DNA of 64,000 nucleotides, taken from the NCBI GenBank assembly GCA_014706385.1, contig JACGZH010000011.1, positions 744,001 to 808,000 of the forward strand. The letters are read 5' to 3'. This document shows positions 46,544-57,636 of the stretch, piece after piece. The notes beneath the pieces are model-generated. The model did no database searches. It was not told the origin of the DNA and saw only the letters and a program-made list of their open reading frames with translations. A program made the translations under genes and the position numbers. Source of the DNA: Phaffia rhodozyma (lineage: Eukaryota; Basidiomycota; Tremellomycetes; Cystofilobasidiales; Mrakiaceae). Each line of letters starts with the position of its first letter. The stretch's first letter is position 1.

Positions 46544-49500
46544 ATGTTGGCCGGACGATCGGTCAGCCATGTCGGCCATCTTCCTCAGATGGCGTTGAGA
46601 GCAAAAATGTTTCCTCCCGGCTGCTTCGTCCGGATGTTCTCAAATGTTCAACCCCAACGCAGGCCGAAACTTCCATTGCCGACCCAGTCGTTCATCTGGA
46701 CAAATCCTCAATCTACCTGGCTTCCGTTCCCCATCATAAACCAAAAATATTTTGCCTCCCTTCCTCCTACGTCCAAAGATGCTGCGTCGTCTACTGTCTC
46801 GTCCATGCCGACAACGGCAACAACAACAGCAGCGGCACCGGCTATATCGTCTTCCTACTCTCGAATCAGACAGTTCTTCCAACTCGCACAGTTCAAAAAG
46901 GACCTCAACTATGGCGGTAAAGGCGGAGCACCAATCTTGGGAGAAGAGCAAAAGACCAGTCTCAAGAAACTCTTTGAGCTCGCAAAGACGGAGAAGAAAC
47001 CTTTGACTTTGGGTTTGATCGTACGTCCTTTCCTCTTTCTCTCTATAAACGCGACGGAAGAACTGACTGAGCTCTCGTCGATTTAATTCTTATCACTACT
47101 CGCTACTTTCTTCCGATGATAGTGTTTGGTGATTGCGAGTGTGTGCGGAAACATACTGCCTTATTGTGTGGGCGAGTTAATGAACTATTTCGGTCAAGAG
47201 ATTCCACCCGAGGTTCGTTCTATTCTTCTGTTCTTTCTCTGCTGACCAGACAGCTCACTATCAAAACTGTATCTCGACAGACGACCTTCATGGGGCTCAG
47301 CTTGTTCTGGACAGGAACCACTCTGGGTGGAATCATCGTCGTTGGCGCTCTGGCTGCTCTCGGTCGATCGACTCTCATTGGAATGAGTGCGCTCTCTACA
47401 GCTCTTCTTTTTGACCATCACCACCAACAACTAAGCTTTCATTTTCCTTTTATCTTCTCTTCTGCCTCAAGGCGGTGAACGGATCGTTGCTAGACTTCGT
47501 AAACAGGCCTACGCGTCCGTGTTGCATCAAGAGATTGAGTTCACAGATTCTAGAGCAGGAAACATTGTTTCTAGATTATCCAATGACTCGGCCATCCTAG
47601 GCGAGAGTATCAGTTCGAACCTTTCTCAGGGTAATAATTCGCCATTCCCTTTTCTTGTCTGATACTCTTTCTATCATTGTTTATAGACCAAAAACTGACA
47701 ATCGGTCTGTATATTTACTCCGGTGCCTCTAGGCGCACAGAACCTTTTGATGGGAAGTATAGGTTTTGGAGTCATGGTCCGTTCCGTTCTTTCTTCTTCA
47801 ACAGCGGTATCTTCTATAGATTCCCCAAGACCTGTCTTCTTGATGTTTACTTACCTTTGACTTTTCTGAACAGCTTTACATCAGCGTACCGGTAACATTT
47901 GTAGCGATGATCGCGGCGCCTGCCACATTCGTTCTTTCGAAGAAATACGGAGAGTACCAGCGAAATGTTGGAAAAATGACTCAAGAGGCTGTGGGAGAGA
48001 TGACGAAGGTTACTCCTGTCCTTTTTTTATTCATCTTTGAAACAACTCTGGTTTCTGATGGCTTTCCGCCTTTTCTTCCCTTGGAACATCTCTGACAGGT
48101 CGCAGAAGAAAAGTTGGGCGCGGCTAGAATAATCGCCGCTTACTCGGCACAAGAATTAGAGACAAATATGTTAGGGAAGAAAGTAGACACCATCTTCCAG
48201 ATCGCTCGTCGGTTCGTCTAGTTCTCGATGCCGTCTTGTACGCGTACTGGAGTTTTAGCTAGCTTTGATTGCTGACATGTGATTTTCTTTCGATGTCTAA
48301 TCGTTCATTAGAGAGATTTGGATCTATGGGTTGTTCGAAAACTTATACGGTCGAATCTCAGATCACGCCAGTGAGATGGCTATCGTTTTGTTCGGTAAGC
48401 TCTCTCCCTCTTCCCTTTGGTTCATTTAACCATTTTCATGTATCCAAATTCTAATTATCTTTTGATCGCATTTGCGCTCTTTACAACCGGGATAGGTGGA
48501 TATATGGTTCACCAGGGTAACCTCGAATTGGGCAGTCTCACGTCTTTGTTGATCTACCAGGTTTGTTCTTTCGTATTTCTCTCCTTGTTCTGTGTTTCTA
48601 TGTGAGAACTGACGGATGAATGGAAAACGGATGAAACCAACAACAACAACAACAGTACATGGTTGATGCCGCTATGGGTGGTCTGATCGGTTTCTGGGCT
48701 GGCCTAAACAAAGGACTCGGAGCAGGAGAACGAGTGTTTGAACTGATTGATCGAAAACCTCAAGTCTCACCTACTCAGGGAACCAAGCTCTCACCCACTC
48801 GGACAGGATCGATCGTCTTGAAGGATATCGCGTTTTCTTACCCATCGAGACCTGAAGCGACGATCCTGAAAAAGATCAACCTGGAAGTCAAGAAGGGAGA
48901 AAGCGTGGCTATCGTCGGTGGGAGTGGAAGTGGAAAGAGCTCGATTCAAAACTTGATCTTGAGTAAGTTGCCGGGGTTTCTTCCACTTTTCTTCTATCAC
49001 TTTTTTTTCTATATGTTCAGATTCAGGTATCGTTATTAATCAAATTGTGGTGTTTGTTGGGATTCTGAAAACAGGGTTCTATGAACCTACCTCCGGAACC
49101 ATCTCTTATGACGGCGAAGGTAATCCTGTCTATCTTCCGAGCTTGGCTCGGTAAAACATACACTCATCTACCCTTTTTTTTCACCTGCGCGCTTTTGGAA
49201 CTAAAATTGGATATCAACTAGACATCACAAACTTCACCATGTCTTCTTGGAGAAATGCTATGGGACTTGTATCACAGGAGAGCATTGTCTTTACCGGCAC
49301 GATCTTTGATAAGTTTGTCCCTCTGTGCACTACTCTCGTTGTCTCTTTCTTTCTCTTTTTGTTTCCTACAAATCCTGATGGCCACGCTCTGTTCGTACTC
49401 TTCAAATCTTTAGCATCGCTTATGGAAAGCCAGGGGGAATCGCGACAAGAGCAGAGGTCGAAGAAGCCGCAAGGGAAGCAGGCTGCGAGGATTTTATCTC

Positions 49501-50371
49501 CCAGTTGGATAACGGATTCGATACTCTTGTTTCCAAGAGTTCTCTCTCCGGGGTTTGTTCTTCTCCCTCTATGTTCTTTTTGGCTTGGGATCTCATTTAC
49601 TGCTAGAACATTCATATTTTGCTGAACTGGCATGTATGTCTGCAAATTTATAGGGCCAGAAACAAAGATTGTCGATCGCGAGGGCGTTGATCAGAAAACC
49701 TAGAATCTTACTCTTAGATGAAGCCGTAAGTTGAACTCTTAAACTGATCTGTCTTCTGGTACGTGATATCATAGTTACAAGAGAAAAGAAAGCTGATGGC
49801 CCGTTTTCTTGATGTGTCTTAGACGTCGGCTCTGGACACAGCATCTGAGCAACTTGTTAGTCAAAGCTTCCCTCATCTCATTCAAGTTTCCTGGATTCAC
49901 TGACGGGGTAACCTTTTGTCTTGGACACATACAGGTCAACAAAGCGATATCAAAAATCCTTGAAAACAGAACGTCAACAGTCATCCTGGTGGCCCACAGA
50001 TTATCGAGTATCGCACAAGCTGACAGAGTGGTTGTCATTGAAGGCGGAGAGGTTGTGGAGGACGGCAAGTTTGATGAATTGGTTTGTCCTCCTTGGGTTC
50101 TCTTTGGGCGCGGTTCGATGTGAATCATGGGCTGACCGTTGTTTCAATGTGGGATATGCAGTCTGTCGATTCAAGTTCAAAATTCTACCAGCTCATGTCG
50201 GCCCAACTGCTCGTCGATCCATCCGAGAATGAGTCTGAAGGCCAAACATCTAATCCAGAAGACGATAAAAAGGATGATCCGGTTGTGATCCCGTCGCATG
50301 TGGACTCTCTGAAGGACGTCCAGAGGGCTCCTCATGGGTCCACACAGAGTGCTTCTGTTACTTCCGCTTAG
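46544..50371 (+). CDS. Mitochondrial ABC half-transporter (Mdl1/ABCB10-like)
   Basis: Inner-membrane ABC exporter, probably a homodimer. A long Ser/Arg-rich presequence (residues 1-120) precedes the TM domain. Exons encode LVIASVCGNILPYCVGELMN, LFWTGTTLGGIIVVGALAAL and ERIVARLRKQAYASVLHQEI with FTDSRAGNIVSRLSNDSAIL, typical of Mdl/ABCB10. The nucleotide-binding domain has Walker A VGGSGSGKSS (about 48920), the signature SLSGGQKQRLSIARAL rejoined across 49556-49654, Walker B ILLLDEA, the D-loop SALD and the H-loop VAHRLS. It ends in an acidic/Ser-rich tail after FYQLMSAQLL. Length and exon content suggest about 770 residues. Mdl1 versus Mdl2 cannot be separated by eye. Confidence 0.92.
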
Positions 50372-50856
50372 AGGGAACAACAAGGAGATTCTTGTGCCAC
50401 TCAACCTCTTTCTTTTCTCTTCCTTTCTTTCCTTTGATCGTCCATCCCTCTAGGTCGAATCACATTTGTACACCCTCAAAAACTCGCACGCATACAACCA
50501 CCTCTCCTTCGCCCATGTCTCCGTAATTTTTTCCTAAGTCTTTTTTGGTGTAAGCTTCTCTTTCTCCCTTTATCTTTAGATGAGTAGATCAGGCTTGGGT
50601 TTCAGCTCTCCAAGACTCTTAGAATTTCAACCCCAATTAGATCTTTTATATCCTTCTCTGATCTTCTCTCCGATTCTTCAGCTTCTCTCCTTGTCTTTTC
50701 TTCGTTATGTTCAATACTTGTTGGTTCAGTGTTTAGGTCTGAATTATCTCCAGATCAAAAAAGAAAAGAACAAAAAGATAGCTCGACGCGTGGTCGACTT
50801 GTGGATTGATTCTCCTCAGAATGAAATGATTATATGGGAAGGGGGAGGGGCAGAAT
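50372..50856. other. Convergent 3' region
   Basis: About 485 bp, T-rich then A-rich, between the ABC transporter and SERF-like gene ends. No gene supported. Confidence 0.4.
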
Positions 50857-51483
50857 TTATTTCGGTTTAATGAACGATTTAGGTCCCGCCGGCTTATCGT
50901 CTACTATCCCAGCAGCAGCCTTTTGCTTAGCCTGTGAGATTTTCCGAGTTTCAAACGAAGGGAGGGGGAGTGAGCGCATGAGTCTATGGTCAGCTAGGAC
51001 GTTGGAGTGGAAGGCGAAAAAGGATACGTACAGCAATCTTGGCTTGAAGAGCGGCCGCGTCCCTATGATCGAGATTCGCGTCCATCAAGTGAAAGCCCGA
51101 GGAATGAAATTTGATTGAATGAAACCAGATCGAAACAAAGCCACAAGCGGTATGTCAGCTCGGAACCAAGCAAGTGATGTCTATGCCGATCAAGATAGTG
51201 AGAGGTTGCAGACGGTTTGAACTCACGCTTCCCTTCGAGCCTGAGGGTTACCGGTCAACTTTCCCTTCTCGGCCGCCCTATTGTCAGATCAAACCAGGAT
51301 AGAAAATGTTCGAAGACACTTGTTAGTCGTGTTTTCCCTGTCCTCCCAAAGAGACCGAATTGGGGAAGACCGCGAATAATGATCTCTGTATGTGTGTGAA
51401 TAGACACACAACGCAAGGAAGCTAGCTCACTTTGCCTTCTCGTTCTTTTCACGAGCTTTATCTCGCTGGTTTCCTCTAGCCAT
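50857..51483 (-). CDS. SERF/4F5-family small basic protein
   Basis: A 69-residue protein from four exons. It begins MARGNQRDKAREKNEKAK, the hallmark N terminus of the 4F5/SERF (small EDRK-rich factor, MOAG-4) family, which can promote amyloid aggregation and binds RNA. It continues AAEKGKLTGNPQARREADAA then LQAKIAAKQKAAAGIVDDKP and ends FIKPK. Phases agree: the donor after GCAAA joins a TAG|GGCGGCC acceptor, and AGC|GTGAGT joins ATCATAG|GGACGC. Stop at 50857. Function in fungi is unknown. Confidence 0.85.
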
Positions 51484-51969
51484 AGCTAATGAGAGTATAT
51501 ATGTAACGTGAAGATGCTTGGCTAGATAGATGACGTGGCAGCACAAAGATAGTCAGTACTATTCAAAGAGAATCTAGGTACACATAGCGAGGCGTACCAC
51601 AACTCTTGTTGTACTTTGTCTGAGCGAGTCTGGTCAAAAAAAGAGAATCGACACAGAGACCGGAAGACGGACCAGTTGAAGGCAAAGTGGCACGGATGGT
51701 TACGCATGATCAGGTGACCTCAAGGCTGTGCAAAGCTGCCTGTGCCGGCCAACCGCAGTCGTCGGCGTCAGAGACCGGGCCGAGCCCAACGCCGAGTGCC
51801 GAGTGATCTCCCCTCGGCGAACGCCTAAATCCCCAAGAATTTACCAGTGGGCGTTCTTTTTACTCCTACGACTTTTTTTTTTGGTTCATGAAGTGATACA
51901 TCTTTCTTTCAGTCTTTCTTATCTAGTCACTCAATTGCACTCATTCCTATACCAATCCCTTCTCGGAAC
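51484..51969. promoter_or_regulatory. Divergent promoter, SERF-like / reductase
   Basis: About 490 bp between divergent genes, with a GC-rich block (about 51740-51825) and a T tract (51871-51881). No other gene seen. Confidence 0.4.
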
Positions 51970-54141
51970 ATGATCAACATCTTCTCTGTCGGTCAGTCAA
52001 GGCTTCATGTATTTCTCTTGATCTCACGATAGCCGTCAACATCTTTCTTACTCGTTATCTTCCTCTTCCGTATCTTTGCCTCCTTCTCTCCGACAGGACG
52101 CCCCGAATCTGAAAAAGCCCAGAAAGAGCTGAATGAGCTCCAGAAATCTGGCAAAGTTGGTCCGTACCTGTTTTTTCTGATTCGTGATGCAGAGAGATCG
52201 CAGAATCTCACACTCTAGAACAACTTTTCTTTTGTTTGCTTGTTTGTTTTTTCTATCGTTATCGTGATGGCCTTCATATCTCCTGCTGGTCCCCTTTTTC
52301 TTGCTTTTCCTACTTCTCCATCTTCAAACAGAGGTCTGGTACATCCCAGATGAAGTCATCGGAAGGTCTGCCATTTTGGACTGGGTAAAGTCTTCGGCCA
52401 TTCAGAATGGAGGATTCCATTGTGTTCGTGCGTATGATTCATAGTCTTTTGGTATTCTCTTTCCTTAGAGGCAGCACAGCTTTCTGTCCTTCAAAACCTA
52501 ATCTTCTTTTGTTTGTTCTATACCTTTCTCCTCTGAAGTCTTCTGGATCAATCGAGTCTATCAGCTTCTTCCCACAGACGAGACGCTCTGGATCCCGTTC
52601 TTGCCGCCTTTTGTCCCGGAGGGAACTCTCAAGCTTATCTGTGGTCCTGGAGCGGTATGTTTTCCGATTCTGTTATCTTTTGTCTTTTGGAAATACTCCA
52701 GTGAACTATTTTCGAGCTCAACTTCGTTTGTCTTTGCATTTCTCTTGCTCCTACGCTTGCCAACCGTAGGGATTCGACAAGGTGCCAGTCAAATTTTTGA
52801 GCGAACACAAAGTTTGGTATAGCAATACTCCTGAGGCGGTCGCTGAGCCTACAGCGCTGCATGCCGTAAGTAGTCATCGAGGTTAAAAACACACAACAAC
52901 AAATCTAACATCACTCACACTACCGGTGTCTCTTTTCTTGGTTATAGGTTATCTTGACGTTGACGACCCTCCGAAAGACGACGGCTGCCGAGCGGTCGGT
53001 CCGTAGAGGTGAATGGGAGGTCGGAGGAACATCTATTGCCAACAAGGCAATGGGTCGATCTCAGCTTGGTCTTCGAGTCGGGATCTTGGGTGCGTATTCT
53101 TTCTTTGGACATCTCGTTCGCGAACTGGATGATAATCTCTTCTGATGTCCTTCTTTGGCTCTCAACTCTTAGGTATGGGCAGCATCGGGCGTGTAAGTTA
53201 TTCCCCTTTGGCTTCATCTCTCGTTGGACAAGATATCTATCCTGACTGCATTTCTTCCTTCCTCACTCGTCATTTATTTTAATTAATAGCACGTCGCTCG
53301 ATATTTAACTTCTATGGGAATGACCATCTGCTACCACAACAGACGACAGCTTCCAGATAGCCAGGCCGCTGGTGCAACTTATATCGCTTCCAAAGAAGAG
53401 GTTGGTTCGGTTTCTTTGTCGAATGAAAATCAACTATCATGTACCTCAACTGCTAACTCTTCCGAGCGTGTTTCTGTGCTTGCTCATAAGTTCTTCGAAA
53501 ACATCGACGTGCTCTCGATCCATGTGCCGTTGAACCCATCGACGGAAGGGATGGTGGGTGAGAAGGAGATCTCTTCCATGCCCAGAGGAAGTTACATCAT
53601 CAACACTGCTCGTGGACAAGGTTTGTCTATATCTCTTTCCTTCGCTTCCTCTTCCTCTGTATGATCATCGCTTATTGAGAGATTCGACACGTCGTGGAAT
53701 CAATTGGAACGGTTCAAACAGTCATCGACACGTCTGCACTGGTCGAAGCTTTGAAGTCAGGTCATATCGCAGGTGCAGGTCTGGATGTATTCGACAACGA
53801 ATGTAGCTCAGAGATCGATCCTTACTTGATGAACTCTGACGATGTCACAGTTCGTGTTTTGCCTCCTTCACTTCCTTTCTTCTTCTGTCTTGGTCTAAAT
53901 GTCAAATGCTTACCTAACATCCGTCTTGTGTACTGCGTCAGCTCACTCCTCATTTCGCTTGCAACGTTAACGGAATGCTTGAGGTACATCTTTCTCTACA
54001 TTTTGATCAGACGATACAAAGACTGAATTTTCCATGTTATTGATTTTGTGTAAACATCAGGTCGTTGAGATTGAACAAATCAATAACGCAAGAGTCTGGA
54101 TCAACGAAGGCACTCCCCTCAACACTGTTAACTCGTGGTAA
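51970..54141 (+). CDS. D-2-hydroxyacid dehydrogenase (glyoxylate/hydroxypyruvate reductase)
   Basis: NAD(P)H-dependent reductase of the GOR1/GRHPR type. The first exon encodes just MINIFSV; the second gives GRPESEKAQKELNELQKSGK. The core reads WYSNTPEAVAEPTALHAVIL, the Rossmann motif VGILGMGSIGRHVARYL (GxGxxG), and YHNRRQLP after the second beta strand; Arg after the strand hints at NADP preference. The catalytic residues are Arg in IINTARG, Glu in DVFDNE and His in LTPHFACNVNGM. It ends VWINEGTPLNTVNSW. About 340 residues from some 12 exons. Exact substrate (glyoxylate, hydroxypyruvate or other 2-oxo acid) cannot be told from sequence alone. Confidence 0.9.
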
Positions 54142-54527
54142 TAAAGCAAACCGCTTCTTTCCTGCCACTCTTCCCCACAGTTCATCACCTATTATTGTTT
54201 CTTGCTTTGTTCTTTCATTTTTCTTTCGTATCTCTTTGTCTGTATCCCAACTTAGTTCCCATTTCCATAAAACTTTCCGCCATCTTGTAGACAATCTAGA
54301 TAACTCTTCTCTCTATCTGATCCTTTAGAAAAGAAGAAACTAGCAAGAATTTCTTCTTTGGCCCATAGATGATGGCTGATCCCACTAGATTAGGGGCTCT
54401 GCTTCCCTTCTTCACTTCTTCTATTTAATTAATCGTTATTTATGATCCTACGGAACTTACATCAAAACACCTCGCTCCGTACTTCCCTGTTTTAGTTCAA
54501 AACGCCCCTGCTTCCATTTCTCATCCT
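54142..54527. other. Convergent 3' region
   Basis: About 385 bp, T-rich, between the reductase and SRP72 ends. No gene supported. Confidence 0.4.
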
Positions 54528-56003
54528 TTACTTTCGGCCCTTCTTTTTCTTCCCTCCTCCGCCACTAGCCGCCGAGGGTGTCCCAGGTGCAGGTCCGTAC
54601 GATCCCTGTGTCATTCCAGTTCCCATTCCTTCTTTCTTCTTGCCAACAGCTCCTTTAGAAGGAGCTGAACGTCGATTGCTCATCTGAGTCAAGGCTGACG
54701 GTTGGTTCACCCTAGATCGAAGTGGAATCCATCGTTCGGGCTGACAAGACGAAAACGAATCAATAACGGAAAACAAATCCAGAAGAAAGAGGTTCACAAA
54801 ATGTCAGAAGATCAGACGTGTAAGGTAATGTGAGGAAGAGAAAGAAAATAGGATCCCGAACTTACGTCTTCCTCGAAAGGTTGATTCGAGCTTTCGATCA
54901 CACCTTTTGGTAATCGATGTCTCCTTTTCTTTTTCTTCACCTGCTGACTATCAAACGTTTCCTCGATATCTCCGACATTCACGTTTTGGCCGGACTTGGG
55001 AGGTAAAGTAGGGATAGATTCTTCTAGCGTGTCAAGATCGCCGTCGAGTTCATCCTCAGCTTCACGTAGAGGATTGAGGTAGCCGGTTGTGAGGAAATCA
55101 GCAAGGGAACTAGCGAGCGTTTGGTTTGCTAGGATATCTGCGTGAGCCGGGTGATCCTACGATCAACCGGATGAACGTTTTTGATAAGATGTATCAGCCA
55201 ATTTGCCAGAGTAATCAACTTCTAGAACGAGAGGCAGACGGTGGTGATACTCACATCAGAGTATCGAGTCAGAAGAGAGTTGTAGATGTCGGACGCGGTA
55301 GCATAATCGTTTGCTCGGTAGGCCTGTTCCAAGGAGACAAACATGCTTTTCACGTCAGAAAAAGCTTTTCTTGATAAAGCCGAATAGGATTGAAAAATCC
55401 TGAGAACAAGGGAAGCAAACTCCGAGCGGAGGAGAAAGGGCTTCTCGTACTAGGATGGAAAAAGTTAAACGAACCAGCTGGGCCTCCAAAAACTCTTTCC
55501 CATCTCCTTCAAATTGATCACCCTCTAAAGATCCTAGGACCTCGCTTGCCTCTTTTTCTCTTCCTAGTCGATAGAGGCAGTAAGCTCGCTCGAAGCCTGT
55601 TGAAGGGGCTACCGTTCCATCCTTGGCGATGGAGTCGAGCAGAGTAAGCGCAGAGGTGTATTGGTCGATATGAAGGAGGAGGGAGAGCTTTGTGAGCAGA
55701 GCGAGTGAGGAACCAGGCGAAAGAGCGAGGACTATATTTGTGTTCATAAGACGATCATCTTAGCCTCACACGACCAAAGGAGAGGGAGCAGAACGATGTG
55801 GACACAAAGAAAAGGAGAGAAAGGAAGGACGAACTGTTGTCACACGTCTTGACCGCGTTGAAGAGATGGCCGTCCTGGATCTGAGTGTGCAATCGCTTGT
55901 GAAGGTACGGCAACTTGACGTCAGCTGGATGAGGACCTCGTTGAACGAATGGCTTCTTCACAGCAGAGCTCGTTGGTTTGTTTGTCTTTGTTATCGACGG
56001 CAT
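54528..56003 (-). CDS. SRP72: SRP72 subunit of the signal recognition particle, apparently short
   Basis: SRP72 binds SRP RNA and SRP68 in co-translational ER targeting. It begins MPSITKTNKPTSSAVKKPFV then PYLHKRLHTQIQDGHLFNAV. One exon has TPR-like helices (SSLALLTKLSLLLHIDQYTS, AYCLYRLGREKEASEVLGSL), and a small exon gives AYRANDYATASDIYNSLL. The C-terminal part carries KKKKRRHRLPKG, the SRP72 RNA-binding signature PERWIPLRSR, and a Gly/Lys tail ending GGGKKKKGRK. My exon chain gives only about 340 residues against about 560-670 in known SRP72 proteins: the region linking the first TPRs to the C-terminal domain is very short. Identity rests mainly on the C-terminal motif. Confidence 0.8.
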
Positions 56004-56170
56004 GGATGAATGACTGATGGATGTCGGATGGGATGGATGATGGTTGTCGGCCGTGCAATCGAAAAACACCTTCACCTCCCTGTTCTACCTTCCGTCGTCT
56101 CTCTCACTCACATCCTATCATCATCGTCACCATCGTTCTCGTTCTCGTCTCTCATCATTCTCGCTCTCAT
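56004..56170. promoter_or_regulatory. Very compact bidirectional promoter (167 bp)
   Basis: The SRP72 and glutaredoxin start codons face away from each other only 167 bp apart, so both 5' UTRs and promoters must share it. Repeated CATCATCGTCACC / TCTCGTTCTCG pyrimidine-rich tracts are visible at 56117-56165. Confidence 0.55.
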
Positions 56171-57004
56171 ATGTCGACCCGTGCACTAGCAAAGACCTTG
56201 TTTCTATCCGGCTCAAGAAGGATTCCTGCTCGTCCGATCTCTTCAGCCAGGCAGTTCTCTCTCTGGGTTCGCATTTTCGGTCCGCTGATTTCTCTCTTTC
56301 CGATGCTGTCTATTCTGACTTGTAGTCTATCCTCTTGAATGCTTCACAGGGCTCCTATCCCTCATCAAAACTCTCTCCAAAAGCTTTAGTTGATAAAGCA
56401 CTCAAAGAAGACTTTATTGCCGTGTTCTCAAAGACATGGTGCCCGTTCGTCCAGATATCGACTTCTTCGTTTCTCTCTTCTCTACTCCACTCTGTTCGTC
56501 CACACCTTCTGAACGGACGACGATCGATTGATATTGTATACAACAGATACTGTAAGCAAGCACACAGAGTGTTGGAGAACGTTGATCTTCCCGTCGGTCA
56601 ATCCGTCAAAGTCTACGAGTCAGCCTTTCCTCTACGCATAGAATCATAAATCGGTGGGAAGTCAGCTCTTAATGCCGTTCGTCTTTCTCCATGGGGTGTG
56701 TGTATATGCCGTACCAGACTAGACGAACTAGATGATGGGGAAGAAATCCTGGATTATTTGCGTTCGATAACAAATCAGACCGTACGTCTCCTCGTTCTCT
56801 AGAGAGTTACGAAAGAAAAAAGAAAAAAAGACACATTATGTTGATAATCTTTTTCAAACTCTTCACGACGTTCTCATCCGGGTCGAAAAGTCCGTGCCCA
56901 ACATCTTTGTACAAGGAGATCACCTAGGGGGATTCACCGACCTGGCAGCAGCTTTAAAATCCGGTCGATTTCAGCAAATGATATCTGTCGTTCGGAAGGT
57001 CTGA
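56171..57004 (+). CDS. Dithiol glutaredoxin, probably mitochondrial
   Basis: Glutathione-dependent thiol oxidoreductase. The N terminus (MSTRALAKTLFLSGSRRIPA) is rich in Arg/Ser, a likely matrix presequence. The thioredoxin fold follows: VDKALKEDFIAVFSKTWCPY. The CPYC active site is rebuilt across an intron (CC donor, ATACTG acceptor), then CKQAHRVLENV. The glutathione-binding cis-Pro loop is SVPNIFVQGDHLGGFTDLAA, and the protein ends QMISVVRKV. About 140 residues from five exons, typical length with a presequence. An internal acidic stretch ELDELDDGEEI matches Grx1/Grx2 of yeasts. Confidence 0.93.
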
Positions 57005-57636
57005 TCGACTACTCGAGTGCGCGCAGGGGTTGTTTTTCTCTTCTTGAATTGCCATTAAAGAAAAGGTGGGGACGGCTTTATTAACGAATCGGTCAAGTGT
57101 CCTTTCGTTCTCTTTCTCCCCGTGTCAAAAGGGCACGGTCTACCCATGAGAGTCGATTGGCCCCATACGGCTTCTATAGAGAGGAGGAGAGATATGTGCT
57201 GTCTGATGAAAACTGCGAAGAACGACTTGGGCCGGTTGTATTCTTGGAACCTCAAAATCAAATACATGTTCTTCTTTGATTTCAAAGAACTTGATCATAT
57301 AGTAGCACAAAGAATATTGAGAAGAGATGGTCCAGAGGAAGACGGGATGAAGCTTCGCCACAAGAAAAAGCCGACTCTTTAAAGGAAATTTTATTAGACA
57401 AAAGTGATTCTCTTTGCTTAGATTTTCGCCAAGATCGAATGAAGGATCGGTTTCTACTAAAGCGAGGGTATGCAGATTACATTGGATCGGAGGATTCAAG
57501 AAGGAAGATCCCAGAAAGTAAGAAAAGAAACCAGAGAAGACGGAGAAGGAGAAGGAGAAGAAGCAGATCGTTGAGCGAAAGGATGGACTAGAATCTTGAG
57601 ATTATTGCTCAAACTGTATGACAGAGTAAGATAGAA
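57005..57636. other. Convergent 3' region
   Basis: About 630 bp between the glutaredoxin and squalene synthase ends. No supported gene. Confidence 0.4.
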
